NCBI GenBank assembly: GCA_965240325.2
Contig: OZ251240.1
Coordinates: 558,001 to 622,000, forward strand
Length of the DNA: 64,000 nucleotides
Direction of reading: 5' to 3'
From: Rebecca billardiae RCC1528
Lineage: Eukaryota; Haptophyta
Shown here: positions 51,501 through 61,813 of the stretch, piece after piece
Layout: the number at the start of each line of letters is the position of its first letter
Position numbering within the stretch: the stretch's first letter is position 1
Position numbers and translations under genes: made by a program
The notes under the pieces: model-generated
The model's database searches: none
Seen by the model: the letters and a program-made list of their open reading frames with translations, nothing else
Told to the model about the DNA's origin: nothing

Positions 51501-52186
51501 CCGGACGCGCCCGGGCTGGCGCGCGCTCGGGCTCGAGCGCGCGCGGGGCGGCGCGCGCCCGCGGGGCGCAAGAGGCAGGCAGGTGCAGAGGGCCTACAAC
51601 CCTCCCGAGGCCATGCGTGCATGCTGGGAGCTCCCCAGCCGGCCCGGATCTGAACTATCTCCCCCGACCGGCACCGCGTGCGCTCCACTGCTTTCACTTC
51701 CAGCATGACGGCACATCCTCTTCCATCCTGGAATCCCATCATGGCCGCCATCATCATTCAGTGCATGGCCAAGCTGTTTTACCTTGTTTCCTTTCGCGGA
51801 CTAGCCGACGCTAGCGCGGCTGCTGGCGCTGCACGGCGAGCGACGCCGCGGCCACCGCGGGCCGGCGCACCCCGCCGCGGCCGGGCCGCGCCTGGGCCAC
51901 CCGAGTCGGGCAAACGCCCGGCCGCGTCCGGCCGGGACCGCTACGCCGCCTGCGTCGGCCGCCCCGCGCCCGCGCGCCTTCGGCGCCGTGAGCCGCGGAC
52001 GGCCGGACACTCAGTGACGGTGACAGTGTCGCGCCTCAGACAGTCAGTCTCAGACGGATGATGCCCCACGGGCACGGCCACGCGGCGGCCGGCTGGCGAC
52101 GGGCTTAGTCTTACTTACCGCCCGCGGCTTACAGACTCAGCTACCGAGACCGAGCGGCAGCCGCTCGTGCTCGGTAAATTACATTA

Positions 52187-52537
52187 TGGCGCACGCCCCC
52201 CCCCCCGAAAGGTCTGAGCGTGAGCGAAAGCCGGGGGGGGCGGCGCACGTGCTCCGCAAAATCAAAAAAGAGGATGCGCGCAGGATTTGGGGGATTTTTG
52301 TAGGTGGATTTAGGTGTGAAATCCGCATTTGACTCGATATCGCTGCTCATGATTGCGTTTGTACTGCTCCTTAATCCTTGGATAGTAAGTAATAGAAGAA
52401 ATCGAACTCGAATAGGACAAAGGCGTCTGCACCTTTCTGATAGTGGTGGGCCGTTCGCACAGAACACACTTCCCTTGTGTTCGAACATTCTATGCTGGTA
52501 AGATGTCTGAGTTGTAAGAGCCTGAAACAGCTCACCA
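52187..52537 (+). repeat. Dispersed repeat family R, copy 2
   Basis: Direct repeat of 13979-14276. It has the same C-tract (11 C) and G-tract (8 G) around a 26-nt spacer, then ATGATTGCGTTTGTA and TGTAAGAGCCTGAAACAGCTC. Differences are many small indels. Confidence 0.8.
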
Positions 52538-54215
52538 AGTATAGGAAAGAGAGTTTGTGGATCGGCTCTTCTGCCGCTTGAAGTGGGGTGTGTGATCGTG
52601 GTTGGTATTTGGTTAAGCCCCTTGATCAATACACATGTAAGATCTCATCGAAATCCTATGGGGCGACCGGTATCTTTGAATGAAGCGCCAAACACGCCAT
52701 CTTTCAGCGCGCCTACAGTTTACTTAAGAATAAGAGACGCATCTTCGAAGCGAAACGCTGATATTAGGCGCGAGGCCGCGCAAAACGCTACGACCCGTAT
52801 GGATTTTTGGACGGAATCTTACCGGTAAATAGTATTTCAAATTATACGCCCCTTCTATACCTGATTAATATGCAGCAAGCTAACTAAGGCCGGGAGGTCG
52901 TAGTTTCAGAGTGTTTGCCTCGGCGGCTCGGTGCGAGCAGCGGAATCAGCGGAGGACTCGGGCGGTGAGGCTGCGCACGGCGTGAGGCGCGGCTTCGGCC
53001 GAGTCGGTCCGCGGAGGATGCGCCGCGCTCGGCCCGCTGCGCAGCGGCAGTGTGCCTCACTTTGCCCCGAGCGCCGTCCTCCGCGTTGCTCGCACGAATG
53101 GTTTGCTGTGCCGCTCACGCCGGACACTCGTCGGGTCGATCAGCAAGGTGTTGAGTGACATTGGATACCCACGACGAAGGCCTAGCCTTGTGTACCCCTT
53201 CTCAGCACGAATGCAAGCGGACGCTAATGCTCCACATCGATGGTACCAACACTCACGCCGCCGTCTTTTCCAGCTTCCCGTCAGTCGACAAGTCGCCGGG
53301 AAGCATTTGCAGGAAGCCGTCGTGCGTTTCCGAGCGAGTCGCTGCAACTGCCTGCTCGGTCATCGGTGGCGACCGCTGGCGGCTACGACGGCAGCGGGCT
53401 CAGCAGCGAGCTCGGCGGCGGGGTCCGGGCTGCGATTGTGATGGTGGCGGTGATGGCAGCCGGCTTGGTGGCGGCGATGTGCGCAGCGACGTCAGTCACT
53501 CGTCAGGTGCCCGTGCGGGCGCGGCGGCGGGCTTGGCGGCGGCGATGTAGGCGGTGATGGTGGCGGGCTCGACGGGGGGGACTGTAGCGGTGATTGTGGT
53601 GGCGGTAACTGGTGGCTGTGGGTGGCGGAGTGGCAGTGAGCCAGGCAGCTGACAGCGGTGATTCAAGGGCTCGGTGACCGGCGCCGGAGTGCCCGGTCGG
53701 GCTCGGGCTCGGCGGCGGGCTCGGCAGCCCCGTTGTGGAGACGAGCTGTGAGGCGGCTAACTACAGACCCGCGAGACCGAGTGTGCTTGGAATTATTGAT
53801 GCAGTCGATGAGTCACATCATCTTGCGCGCCGCTCTGCCTCGCTGCGTCGCCGTTACTCACTGTCACTGACAGCTGTGAGCAGCATGATGGGCCTCGGCT
53901 CCGCGCAGTCCGCGCGGACCGTCACGGCTCATGCACCGTCGGACCGCGGTACGACCGTGTCGCGACACAAGTCACAAGCCGGCTGCTGCTCACGATGAGC
54001 TGCGCGATTCGTGAAGTACTGGGTCACTGAGCTGTGAGCAGCCGATGACCGAGCAGGCAGTTGCGACGGCAGGCAGTTGCTGCTCTCCGCAGGCAAGTCC
54101 GACACAAGCCGGCTGCTCGGCTCACCGAATAACGTGTCAACTCGTGGCAACTTGCTCGTGGGCTGCGCGATTCGTGAAGACTGAAGTACTACTGGAACAG
54201 TGTCAGAACGCGACA

Positions 54216-54276
54216 ACTAGGGCCGTGCGCCCTCAACTTCGTTGTTTACTACCCGAAGATCGGCGTAGCCGATCAT
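54216..54276 (+). repeat. 61-nt three-hairpin element, copy B
   Basis: Identical to 15829-15889 apart from one C/T change in the linker. All three stems are conserved, and it is followed by an AT-rich tail. Confidence 0.75.
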
Positions 54277-54381
54277 TAATTATACTTATCGTACTGTACG
54301 ACCGACTACTAATATAATCCGACCGTATCCGTACTGTAGTAGATTTGTACTTGTAGTCTGAAGCAGCTGCGCTTCAGTAGC

Positions 54382-54387
<6 letters not shown>

Positions 54388-54438
<51 letters not shown>
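54388..54438. repeat. TA dinucleotide microsatellite
   Basis: About 50 bp of alternating T and A. Confidence 0.95.
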
Positions 54439-54439
<1 letters not shown>

Positions 54440-55013
54440 TATTTTAGCAGATAAGCAGTAAATCAGACGGGGCTCTGTCCGCGCCTGTCCGGGCGAATCA
54501 AATCATCATTGGATTAAGGAGCCAAGAGGGCCCGCCGGCCCGGGCGGCCTTATCTAAGTATGCGGCCTCGGCGCCGCCGCCCTCGGCCACGACGTCCCCG
54601 GCGGGCCCGACTGCCGAGCCCGAGGCGCCGGAATACGGAATTGACAATTGTCCGCGTCGTCGTCGTCGCCCTGCCCAACGCCAACGTGAACGGCTTGAAT
54701 TTGATTAATGGTTGCCATTTGCTGCTGTCGGCACGGACGACAGCTGAACATTACTACTATAGAGTAGTCAATCGACCTTCTCGCGTGCGCCGCTTGCCCC
54801 TGAGAAGTCAGACTGCTCTAAAATAATAAGACTTGGGACCCGTGACATCCTTGCGCTTGCAGGGGGAGTGGGAGCGGCCGCCATTGTTGTGTACAAAAGC
54901 CGGACCTCACGGCTGAACACGGGAACAAGCCACAAGCCCACAACCCGGACTCGTACAACGCCCGCTCAGCCTTGCACCGCGCTCTACTTGAACGCGCCGC
55001 GTGTGGGCTGACC

Positions 55014-56584
55014 ATGGCGGACGCGGAGTCGCTGCCGCGGCCGGCGCCCCCGACGGCGCCCAAGGCGCCACCCGGCGCTCCTGGTGGCGGCCGACGTCCC
55101 GCCCCGCGCGCCGTCCGCGCCGCGCCGGCCGGCTCTGTCGCGAGCGGGGGCGTCGTGCCGGTGCCGCCGCCCGGCCCGCCGCTCGCGCCTCGCCAGCCGG
55201 CAGACGGGCGTCCGGAGGCGGCGGCGGCGCCCCCCGCGCCGGCGGTCGGCTCGGCGGACGCCCCGCCGGCCGACCCCGCCGCCACCGCGCGCGCCGCGCA
55301 GAAGCAGGCCCTCGCCGCGCAGAAGGCGCGCGCGGCCGCGGTCGCCTTGCAGATGGAGGCGGAGATCTCGCGGCCGATGGTGCGGGACATCACGGCGGCG
55401 GAGCTGCCGACGCAGCAGGTGCTCCGCTCGAAGCGGCGGAACGCGGGCGGGCGGCTCGCGCCCAAGGAGGACATCGAGCCCAACGAGTCCGCCGACGCGC
55501 TCGCGCCGCCGCTGCGCGCGGCGCTCGATCGCGGCGCGCGGCGCGCGCAGCTCGGCGGCGGCGACGACGACGACGACGACGAGGCCGAGCGCTGGCGGGC
55601 GGAGCGGCTGGGGCGCGCGCGCGCGCGCGGCGGTGCGGATTCGGAGCGGGGCGGCGAGCCGCACATCCTCGGCGCCTCCGCGCCGCCGCCGCCCCCGCCG
55701 CCCGGCTCGGCCGCGCTGCTGCGCGCCATCCTCGCGGGTGAGGTTGCGGCGGTCGAGTCGCTGTGCGGGGCTGAGCCCAGGCTTCTGGACGCGCAGCTCG
55801 CGTCGGGGGACACGCCGCTGCACGCGGCGATCGGCGCGGGCTCGGTGGCGGAGGGCGTGCTCGACGCGCTGCTGCTGCTCGGCGCCGACCCCAACGTCGA
55901 GTCCGCCGAGCAGACCGCGCCGCTCGCCGCGGCCGCGCTCGCCGCCGACGTCGCGGCCGCGCGCAAGCTTCTGCACGCGGGCGCGCGCGCCAACCTGCGC
56001 ACGCCGGTCGGCGAGGCGCCGCTGCACGTGGCGGCGGCGGTTGGCTCGGCGGAGATGGTCACGCTGCTCCTCGACGCGCGCGCCTCTGCCACCGCGCGCG
56101 ACGCCGGCGGCCGCATGCCCTTCCAGTGCGTCGGGCAGAACGGCGCGGCCGCGCCGGACGTTCACGACCTGCTGGCCGCGGCGGCGCGCGTCAAGGCGCC
56201 CTCCGCCGTCGCCGCCGCGAAGGCGCGCGCGGCGGAGGCGGCGGCGGCTGCGGCGCCGGCGCCGGCGGAGGTGGCGCGTGCGAGGCCGCCGCCGCAGCGC
56301 GCCGCGCGCTCGTCCTCCGGCTCGAGCTCGTCCGGTGGCGACAGCGGCGGCGGGCCGGGCGGCGCCGGCTCCCACGACGGCGGCCAGAGCTCAGCGGCGG
56401 GCGCGGACAGCGCTGACGACGGCGCGTCGCAGATCAGCCTCGGGGACGCGGCGGAGACGGCGGTGGCGGTGCACCTGCCCGAGGGCGCGGGCGCGCAGCC
56501 GGAGCGCGCGGACGCGCCGGCCGTCGCACCCCGCGAAGCGGCCGCGCCGGCGGGCGCCGCTTCAGCGGGCGCGGATGCCACGGC

Positions 56585-56638
<54 letters not shown>

Positions 56639-58333
56639 TGCGCTCGGCGCGGACGACGTGCACAGCGCCGCCGCGGCGGACGCGGACGCGCCGTCGGCGG
56701 ACGGTGCGGACGCCGAGGCGCGAGCCGACGCGCCCGTCGTGCCGGCGAGCGAGGACGCCGCGCGAGACGCGAGCAGTGCAGCGGCGCCGGCGCCGGCCGC
56801 CCCAGCGGAGGGCACCGCCACCGCGCCCGCGGCCGCGCCCGCGGCGTCAGACGCGGCGGGCGCGGCCGGCGGGGCAGCGGCAGAGGCGGGCGTGGTGGCG
56901 GGTCGGGGTGCGGCGGCGCCCGAGGCGGGCGCGGCGGAGCCCGCGCCCGAGCCGGCGCTCGCCGGCGCCCCCGACGCGCTCGAGGCGTACGGGCGCGAGG
57001 CGGACGCGGTGCTGGGCGGCGGCGCCGACCTGCCCGCCGAGATTTACATCTCGCCCGCGTACAGGACCAACGACCTGGGCTCGCTCCTCCGGACTTTCCA
57101 GCGGGTGTTCCACTCGAAGGAGACGTCGTTCCTCGCGATGCTCACGAGCTCGAGCTCGAGCCCCGCCGGCGGCCCGCCGCCGCAGGTCCTCTGCGACATC
57201 CAGCGCGTCTCCACGAGCCCCCTCGAGTTCAGACTCCACCTGCGCGTGCCCGGGCAGCTGGAGCACGTGCCTGCGCTCGTGGCGCGCAGGGAGCGCAAGG
57301 GCAAGTTCTCGAACAGCCACTACTACATCTGGCTCGACCCGACGCTCTCGGCGCCCGAGCGCAGGCGCACGCCCGCCGACGCGCGGCACGAGGACCCGCG
57401 CATCTTCCTGGGCAAGGTGCGCTCGCACGGCTTTGGCGGCGGCGAGTTCACCGCTTACGACAACGGCGACAGGCCAGCGGGCGCGCGCGCAGACGAGGGC
57501 GTCAAGGACGGCACGCGGTGCGCGCGCGGCCCGTGCGCGGCGCTCGTGCGGCGGGCGCAGCCGCGCCGCGGACTGCGCACACCCTCGGGCCACCCGCCAA
57601 CCCTCGCGCACACCCGCGCCGCGCGTCGCGTCCGCTCGCAGCTACCCCGTCACGACCGGGCTGCCGAGGCGCGAGGTCGGGGCGGTTGTGTACAGCCGAA
57701 ACACGGGGCGGCGGCAGCCGATGGCGATGCGCGTGCTCGCGCCCGCGCCGCCGCACGCGCTGCGCGCCGCGCCCGCCCGCTCCGCGCCCGGCGGCGGCGG
57801 CGGCGGCTCGGAGCCCCCCTCGGCAGAGCACGGCTCCTTTCTGCATGCGCCCACGCTCGAGGCGCTCAAAGCGGCGGTCGACGCGGGCGAGAGCGCGCCG
57901 CCCGCCGCGCGCGACCTGCAGCTGATGCGGCTGGTGCCGCCCAAGTGGAACGAGGCGGGCAAGGTCTACCAGCTCGCGTTCGAGGGGCGCGCGGCGTGCA
58001 TGTCCAACAAGAACGTGCAGCTCGAGTCCACGTACTGCCCAGGTGCGCGCGCGCGCGCAGCGGCACGCGCGCGGCGGCGCGCGGCAGCGGGACTGCGACG
58101 CGCGGGGTGTGCGGCGCGGCGCGGCGCGTCGTCCCGGCCTGGCGGCTCGCGTTCACGCGCCGCGGCCGCGCGCGCGCGCGCGCCGCGCAGGCAAGCCGAT
58201 GCTGCAGGTGGGCAAGCTCGCGGAGAACATCTTCAACATGGACCACGGGCTGGAGGTGTCGACCTTCCTCGGCTTTGCCATCGCGCTCACCGTGTTTGAT
58301 CAGAGCTCGCACTGGCGGCAGTGGATGTTCTGA
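55014..58333 (+). CDS. Ankyrin-repeat Tubby-like protein
   Basis: Exons 55014-57517, 57642-58042 and 58191-58333 give 1015 residues. The introns are 124 and 148 nt, GTGCGC...CGCAG, phases 2 and 1. The joins restore KDGTRYPVTTGLPRREVGAVVY and TYCPGKPMLQVGKL. The N-terminal 230 residues are Pro/Ala-rich and then helical. Three to four ankyrin repeats lie at about 235-390. A long Ala/Glu-rich linker (to about 665) follows. The C-terminal Tubby domain (about 670-1015) shows YYIWLDPTL, FLGKVRSHGFGGGEFTAYDNG (phosphoinositide-binding region), YQLAFEGRAACMSNKNVQLE, ENIFNMDHGLEVSTFLGFAIALTVFDQ. Tubby domains bind PtdIns(4,5)P2 and, in animals, help deliver membrane proteins to cilia. Ankyrin-Tubby fusion is unusual compared with F-box-Tubby of plants. 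The ATG at 55014 sits in ACCATGG. Confidence 0.87.
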
Positions 58334-58745
58334 GGCGAGCAGGCGCGACGGCGCGGCGCAGGCACGCGGACGGCTGCGCGCGCGCCACTACGTCGCACGA
58401 CACCCGACAGTTTGCCGGGCCGCCTGCTGATTCGGCGCAGGCAGCCATGCTGATGCATTGTCATGTTTCTTTTAGGCCGCGCGAAAATCGACGGTTATTG
58501 CTTGTTTCGAAATTCGAGCTGGGGCGAAAAAACGGGCGAAAAAACAATAAACGCCAACAAGCCGGACCGAGAAGTGTCGCGGAAGCCCAACTCGAGCGCG
58601 AACCAAAGGCTGTGATTGGTCGACCGAGCGGCTCCATCGCAGCACAAGTCGCGGGGTCTGGCTCCGATTGGCCGGTGGGCGCTGGACAGTTTGCGGCGAG
58701 AGCGCTCCGTGGCAACCCGTCCAGTAGCTCGTTTCGCTCCTGACC
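58334..58745. promoter_or_regulatory. Promoter region of the prolyl 4-hydroxylase gene
   Basis: About 410 bp with A-runs at 58525-58550 and two inverted CCAAT boxes (GATTGG at 58614-58619 and 58666-58671), 52 bp apart and 75-130 bp before the ATG. These fit a CCAAT-type promoter, but no start site can be seen. Confidence 0.4.
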
Positions 58746-60236
58746 ATGCACTCGCCGAAGAACTCCGCGCCCTTCCTCGCGTCGGCGCTCGTGATCGTCG
58801 CGTCGGTGACGTACTCGTTCATCCGCCCGGCCCTCGCGCCGCCGCCGGCCTCCTCGCCCCCGCTGACGTCGTCCTGCCACGACGAGGTCTCGGCGGCGGC
58901 GTACGAGCAGCCCGATGCCATCGCCGCCGCCGAGCGCGCGTCGCACAACGAGATGGAGGCGTGCCTCCGGCAGCAGCGCGAGCTCACGTACACGAATGCC
59001 GTGTGGCCTGGCTTCCACCCCCTCTGCGTCGAGTCCGCCTCGTCCGGCTCGGTCGCCGTGCGCGCGCTCGTGCGCGAGACGGGTGAGGTGCGCACGGTGC
59101 GCGCGCCGAGCGTGCCCGCGCTGCTCGGCGCGCTGAAGCCGCTCCTCGAGTCGACGTACGGCGACGACGACCCGACGATCGTCGCCTCCGAGTACGACTA
59201 CCCCAAGCACGAGTGGCGCATGTTCACCCCGCTCGGCGACCCGCTCGACCACGCGGCGCAGCTGTCGGCGGGCGCGCTCGCCAACGTGTACGAGGGCGGG
59301 CAGTTCATCCTGCCCGGCTGGTCGATCGGGCACGTGACGTACGTGGAGATCCCGGTGGTGGACCAGGAGACGCACGTCGAGTCGTTCCGCACGATCCCCG
59401 TGCGCACCGTCTCCCTCCGCCCGCTCGCCTTCTCGCTCGAGGGCTTCCTGACCGACGAGGAGTGCGACTTTGTGATTGGCTGGGCAAAACAGCGTCTTGT
59501 GCGCTCGAGGCTCGCGTTCATGGACGGCTCGAACAAGGAGGAGGAGGACGTGCGCACCTCGACGCAGGTCTTCATGCCGCGCGGCGGCTCGCGCACCATC
59601 GCCGACCTCGAGCACCGCGCGCACAACCTCACCCGCCTCCCGTACTCGCTCGGCGAGAACATCCAGGTTCTGAAATACGAGCCCGGACAAAAGTACGGCG
59701 CGCACCGCGACTACTTCTCGGCGAACGACTACCACAACCAGCCGGGGATGCTCTCGTCCGTCGAGTACGGCGCGCGCAACCGCCTCGCCACCGTCTTCTG
59801 GTACATGTCCACCGTCGCCGAGGGCGGCGAGACCTACTTCCCGCGCGCGCTCAACGAGAACGGCACCGAGTACAAGCCCTGGAACGGGGACCACAACGAC
59901 TGCTACCGCGGGATCGCGGTCAAGCCGGTCAAGGGGAACGCGGTGCTCTTCTACGGCATGCTGCCCGACGGCCGGCTCGACGAGCGCTCGCTGCACGGCG
60001 GCTGCCCGCCGCGCGGCGAGGGCGAGCAGGACACCAAGTGGGGCGCCAACCAGTGGATCTGGAACCAGCCCGCGCGCTTCCGCGGCACCGCCTTCCCGCG
60101 CAAGGGCCGCGACGAGGGGCCGCCCGGCTGCCGCGACGAGAGCGACAACTGCCGCGCGTGGGCGTCGTCGGGCGAGTGCAACGCAAACCCGGCCTACATG
60201 GAGACCGCGTGCAAGCGCTCGTGCGGCAAGTGCTGA
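58746..60236 (+). CDS. Prolyl 4-hydroxylase with C-terminal ShK domain
   Basis: 496 residues, no intron. A short cytosolic N terminus and one hydrophobic segment (about 9-28) make it a type II membrane or secreted protein. The dioxygenase domain begins near residue 220 (LSLRPLAFSLEGFLTDEEC) and covers to about 445. Fe(II) ligands are H320 and D322 in YGAHRDYF and H417 in LHGGCPP; the following Lys (DTKWGANQWIW) would bind 2-oxoglutarate. ShKT (about 460-496) has six cysteines in CRDESDNCRAWASSGECNANPAYMETACKRSCGKC order. It hydroxylates prolines of secretory or wall proteins. The N-terminal third (30-215) is not recognised and may be a substrate-binding part. P4H-ShK fusions are common in algae. 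The first ATG is used. Confidence 0.93.
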   Translation: MHSPKNSAPFLASALVIVASVTYSFIRPALAPPPASSPPLTSSCHDEVSAAAYEQPDAIAAAERASHNEMEACLRQQRELTYTNAVWPGFHPLCVESASSGSVAVRALVRETGEVRTVRAPSVPALLGALKPLLESTYGDDDPTIVASEYDYPKHEWRMFTPLGDPLDHAAQLSAGALANVYEGGQFILPGWSIGHVTYVEIPVVDQETHVESFRTIPVRTVSLRPLAFSLEGFLTDEECDFVIGWAKQRLVRSRLAFMDGSNKEEEDVRTSTQVFMPRGGSRTIADLEHRAHNLTRLPYSLGENIQVLKYEPGQKYGAHRDYFSANDYHNQPGMLSSVEYGARNRLATVFWYMSTVAEGGETYFPRALNENGTEYKPWNGDHNDCYRGIAVKPVKGNAVLFYGMLPDGRLDERSLHGGCPPRGEGEQDTKWGANQWIWNQPARFRGTAFPRKGRDEGPPGCRDESDNCRAWASSGECNANPAYMETACKRSCGKC

Positions 60237-61813
60237 GGCCGAGCGCGCCATGGCCTCCGCCGGCCGCCCCGCCGGTGGCCGGGCAGCCGATGCCGTTGCG
60301 GGCGGCGTTGAATGCGGCCGCACTCGCCGTTTCACGCGGGCCAGCAGCAGACTGCCGACTTCGCACACATTCACTACACTCATAACTGATGCTACTATGA
60401 TAGGTGGGCCCACTGGCTACTGTGGGATTATAGTGGCGCGCTGCAGAGTGCACGGAGCGCGACGGCTCCGATACTGAATGTCAGTGTTACTCATATAACA
60501 GTCTGCTCGGCTATGATTCGTCGGAAAGACACAGACAGGCACGAGGGCGCAGCTCTCCTGATTCGTCTGTAGTGGTACTGGTCGAAGCTTGCAGCAGTGG
60601 CAGTGGTGTGAGCACGTTGATGTTCAGGTCGCCATGGTGGACGTCGTTGTTACTTGTTGTCGTCGTCGACGTCGTCAGGCCCACCGGGGGGATGCATGGG
60701 AGTAGTACCAAATTTATCTGAAACTGGCGAGTGAGCATGTAGTGGCCGGTCGGCAAGGCCGTCCCCTACTTGGTCAGCAGCTGGTGGATGATGTCGTCGC
60801 CTACTACTTGGTCAGTGGCTGGTCATGGCGGACGATGGTGTAGCCTGTTATCTTGGTCAGCAGCTGGTGGATGATGTAGTGTGGCCGAAATTAGTACTAG
60901 TAGAAGTTGGACTCGCCGTCGGGGGCTGGTTCCGGTATTCTTGTGGGGGATGGTCGTGTCTCTGCTGGGCCTGGTAGTTCTGGTTGAGCTCGTCCTCCCC
61001 CCTCCCCTCCCCCCTCCTCTCCTTGCCCCCCCCCCCCCCCTCCCCAGCCGGGCGCTTGGGCAGTTCCCCCACCCCGCTCCCAGGGGGCCTCTGGCCAGCC
61101 TGAGTTCTGCCTGCGGGGCCGGTGGCCTCAGTGGGCCTGACCTGGCAGTGCCCTTCGGGGACTGTGGTCCTGTAATGGCCTCTCCAGTGAGAGATGACCC
61201 TGGTCTGTCCGCATAGCGCGGTGTTAGTACACTGAATTTACTTTCAATTTCATCAGTCCGCGGAGCTTATTGGATTATTCCAGCCCCAGGAGCAGATGGC
61301 CCCTCTGCCCTGCCTGGTGAAAAAACCAGTGGTACTGCATGCCGTAAAATTTAGGGGGGCCAAAGCGGCACTGTAGCGTTACTGACGGCCACGAGCGCGG
61401 GTCCTAGCGAGTGTTTAGAGCTGATTTCGGGCTGGATCATTTGCCCTCTGGAGGGGTCTGGGCCGGCCATGTAAAAAAATCTGTTGTATTAATCCCGAAT
61501 TTCCTACGTGCACGACGATTTCTTTTCGATCTTCTCCAGGCGGTTGGCTCCAACCGTCCGGATGGTCGAAGTATCCGGCACTGCCTGCAGAGCTGCAGGC
61601 GAAAGCTGCGCTGCCAGTTACGTATGGCGGCCGTTTGCCGCTCACCGCTTTTTGCAATCGTTTCTGAGGACCGACACCGCCCGCTCGTCCGCACGGACGG
61701 CGCTGCTGACGACGTCCGCAGGGACACTGTCATAAGCCCCTGCGTGACCGGGGAACTGGTATGGCGGAATAAACATCATGAGCTCATGAGTGTGAACCCA
61801 CGTACCGCCGGGC
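60237..61813. other. Intergenic with short repeats, no gene called
   Basis: About 1.6 kb. A 26-nt direct repeat (CTTGGTCAGCAGCTGGTGGA...) occurs at 60769-60794 and 60852-60877. A pyrimidine tract (C-rich with a run of 14 C) lies at about 60985-61046. A frame at 60881-61216 gives a hydrophobic Leu/Pro-rich peptide, and one at 61411-61911 has no domain; neither is convincing. The last 400 bp lead into the copia reading frame. Confidence 0.5.

Larger units (their letters stand above)
51448..55013. other. Large intergenic region with repeats, no gene called
   Basis: About 3.5 kb. It contains repeat R copy 2 (52187-52537), AT-richer unique DNA to about 52900, GC-rich frames of 70-130 codons at 52930-54000 with no domain, the three-hairpin element copy B (54216-54276), and a TA microsatellite (54388-54438) preceded by a small hairpin at 54360-54377. 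From 54440 to 55013 I see no gene; the last part is presumably the promoter of the Tubby gene. Confidence 0.55.

Noticed and set aside
60881-61216. Short hydrophobic frame (MAEISTSRSW...)
   Set aside because: Much of it translates a pyrimidine tract; no conserved motif, and the Leu/Pro run explains the hydrophobicity.
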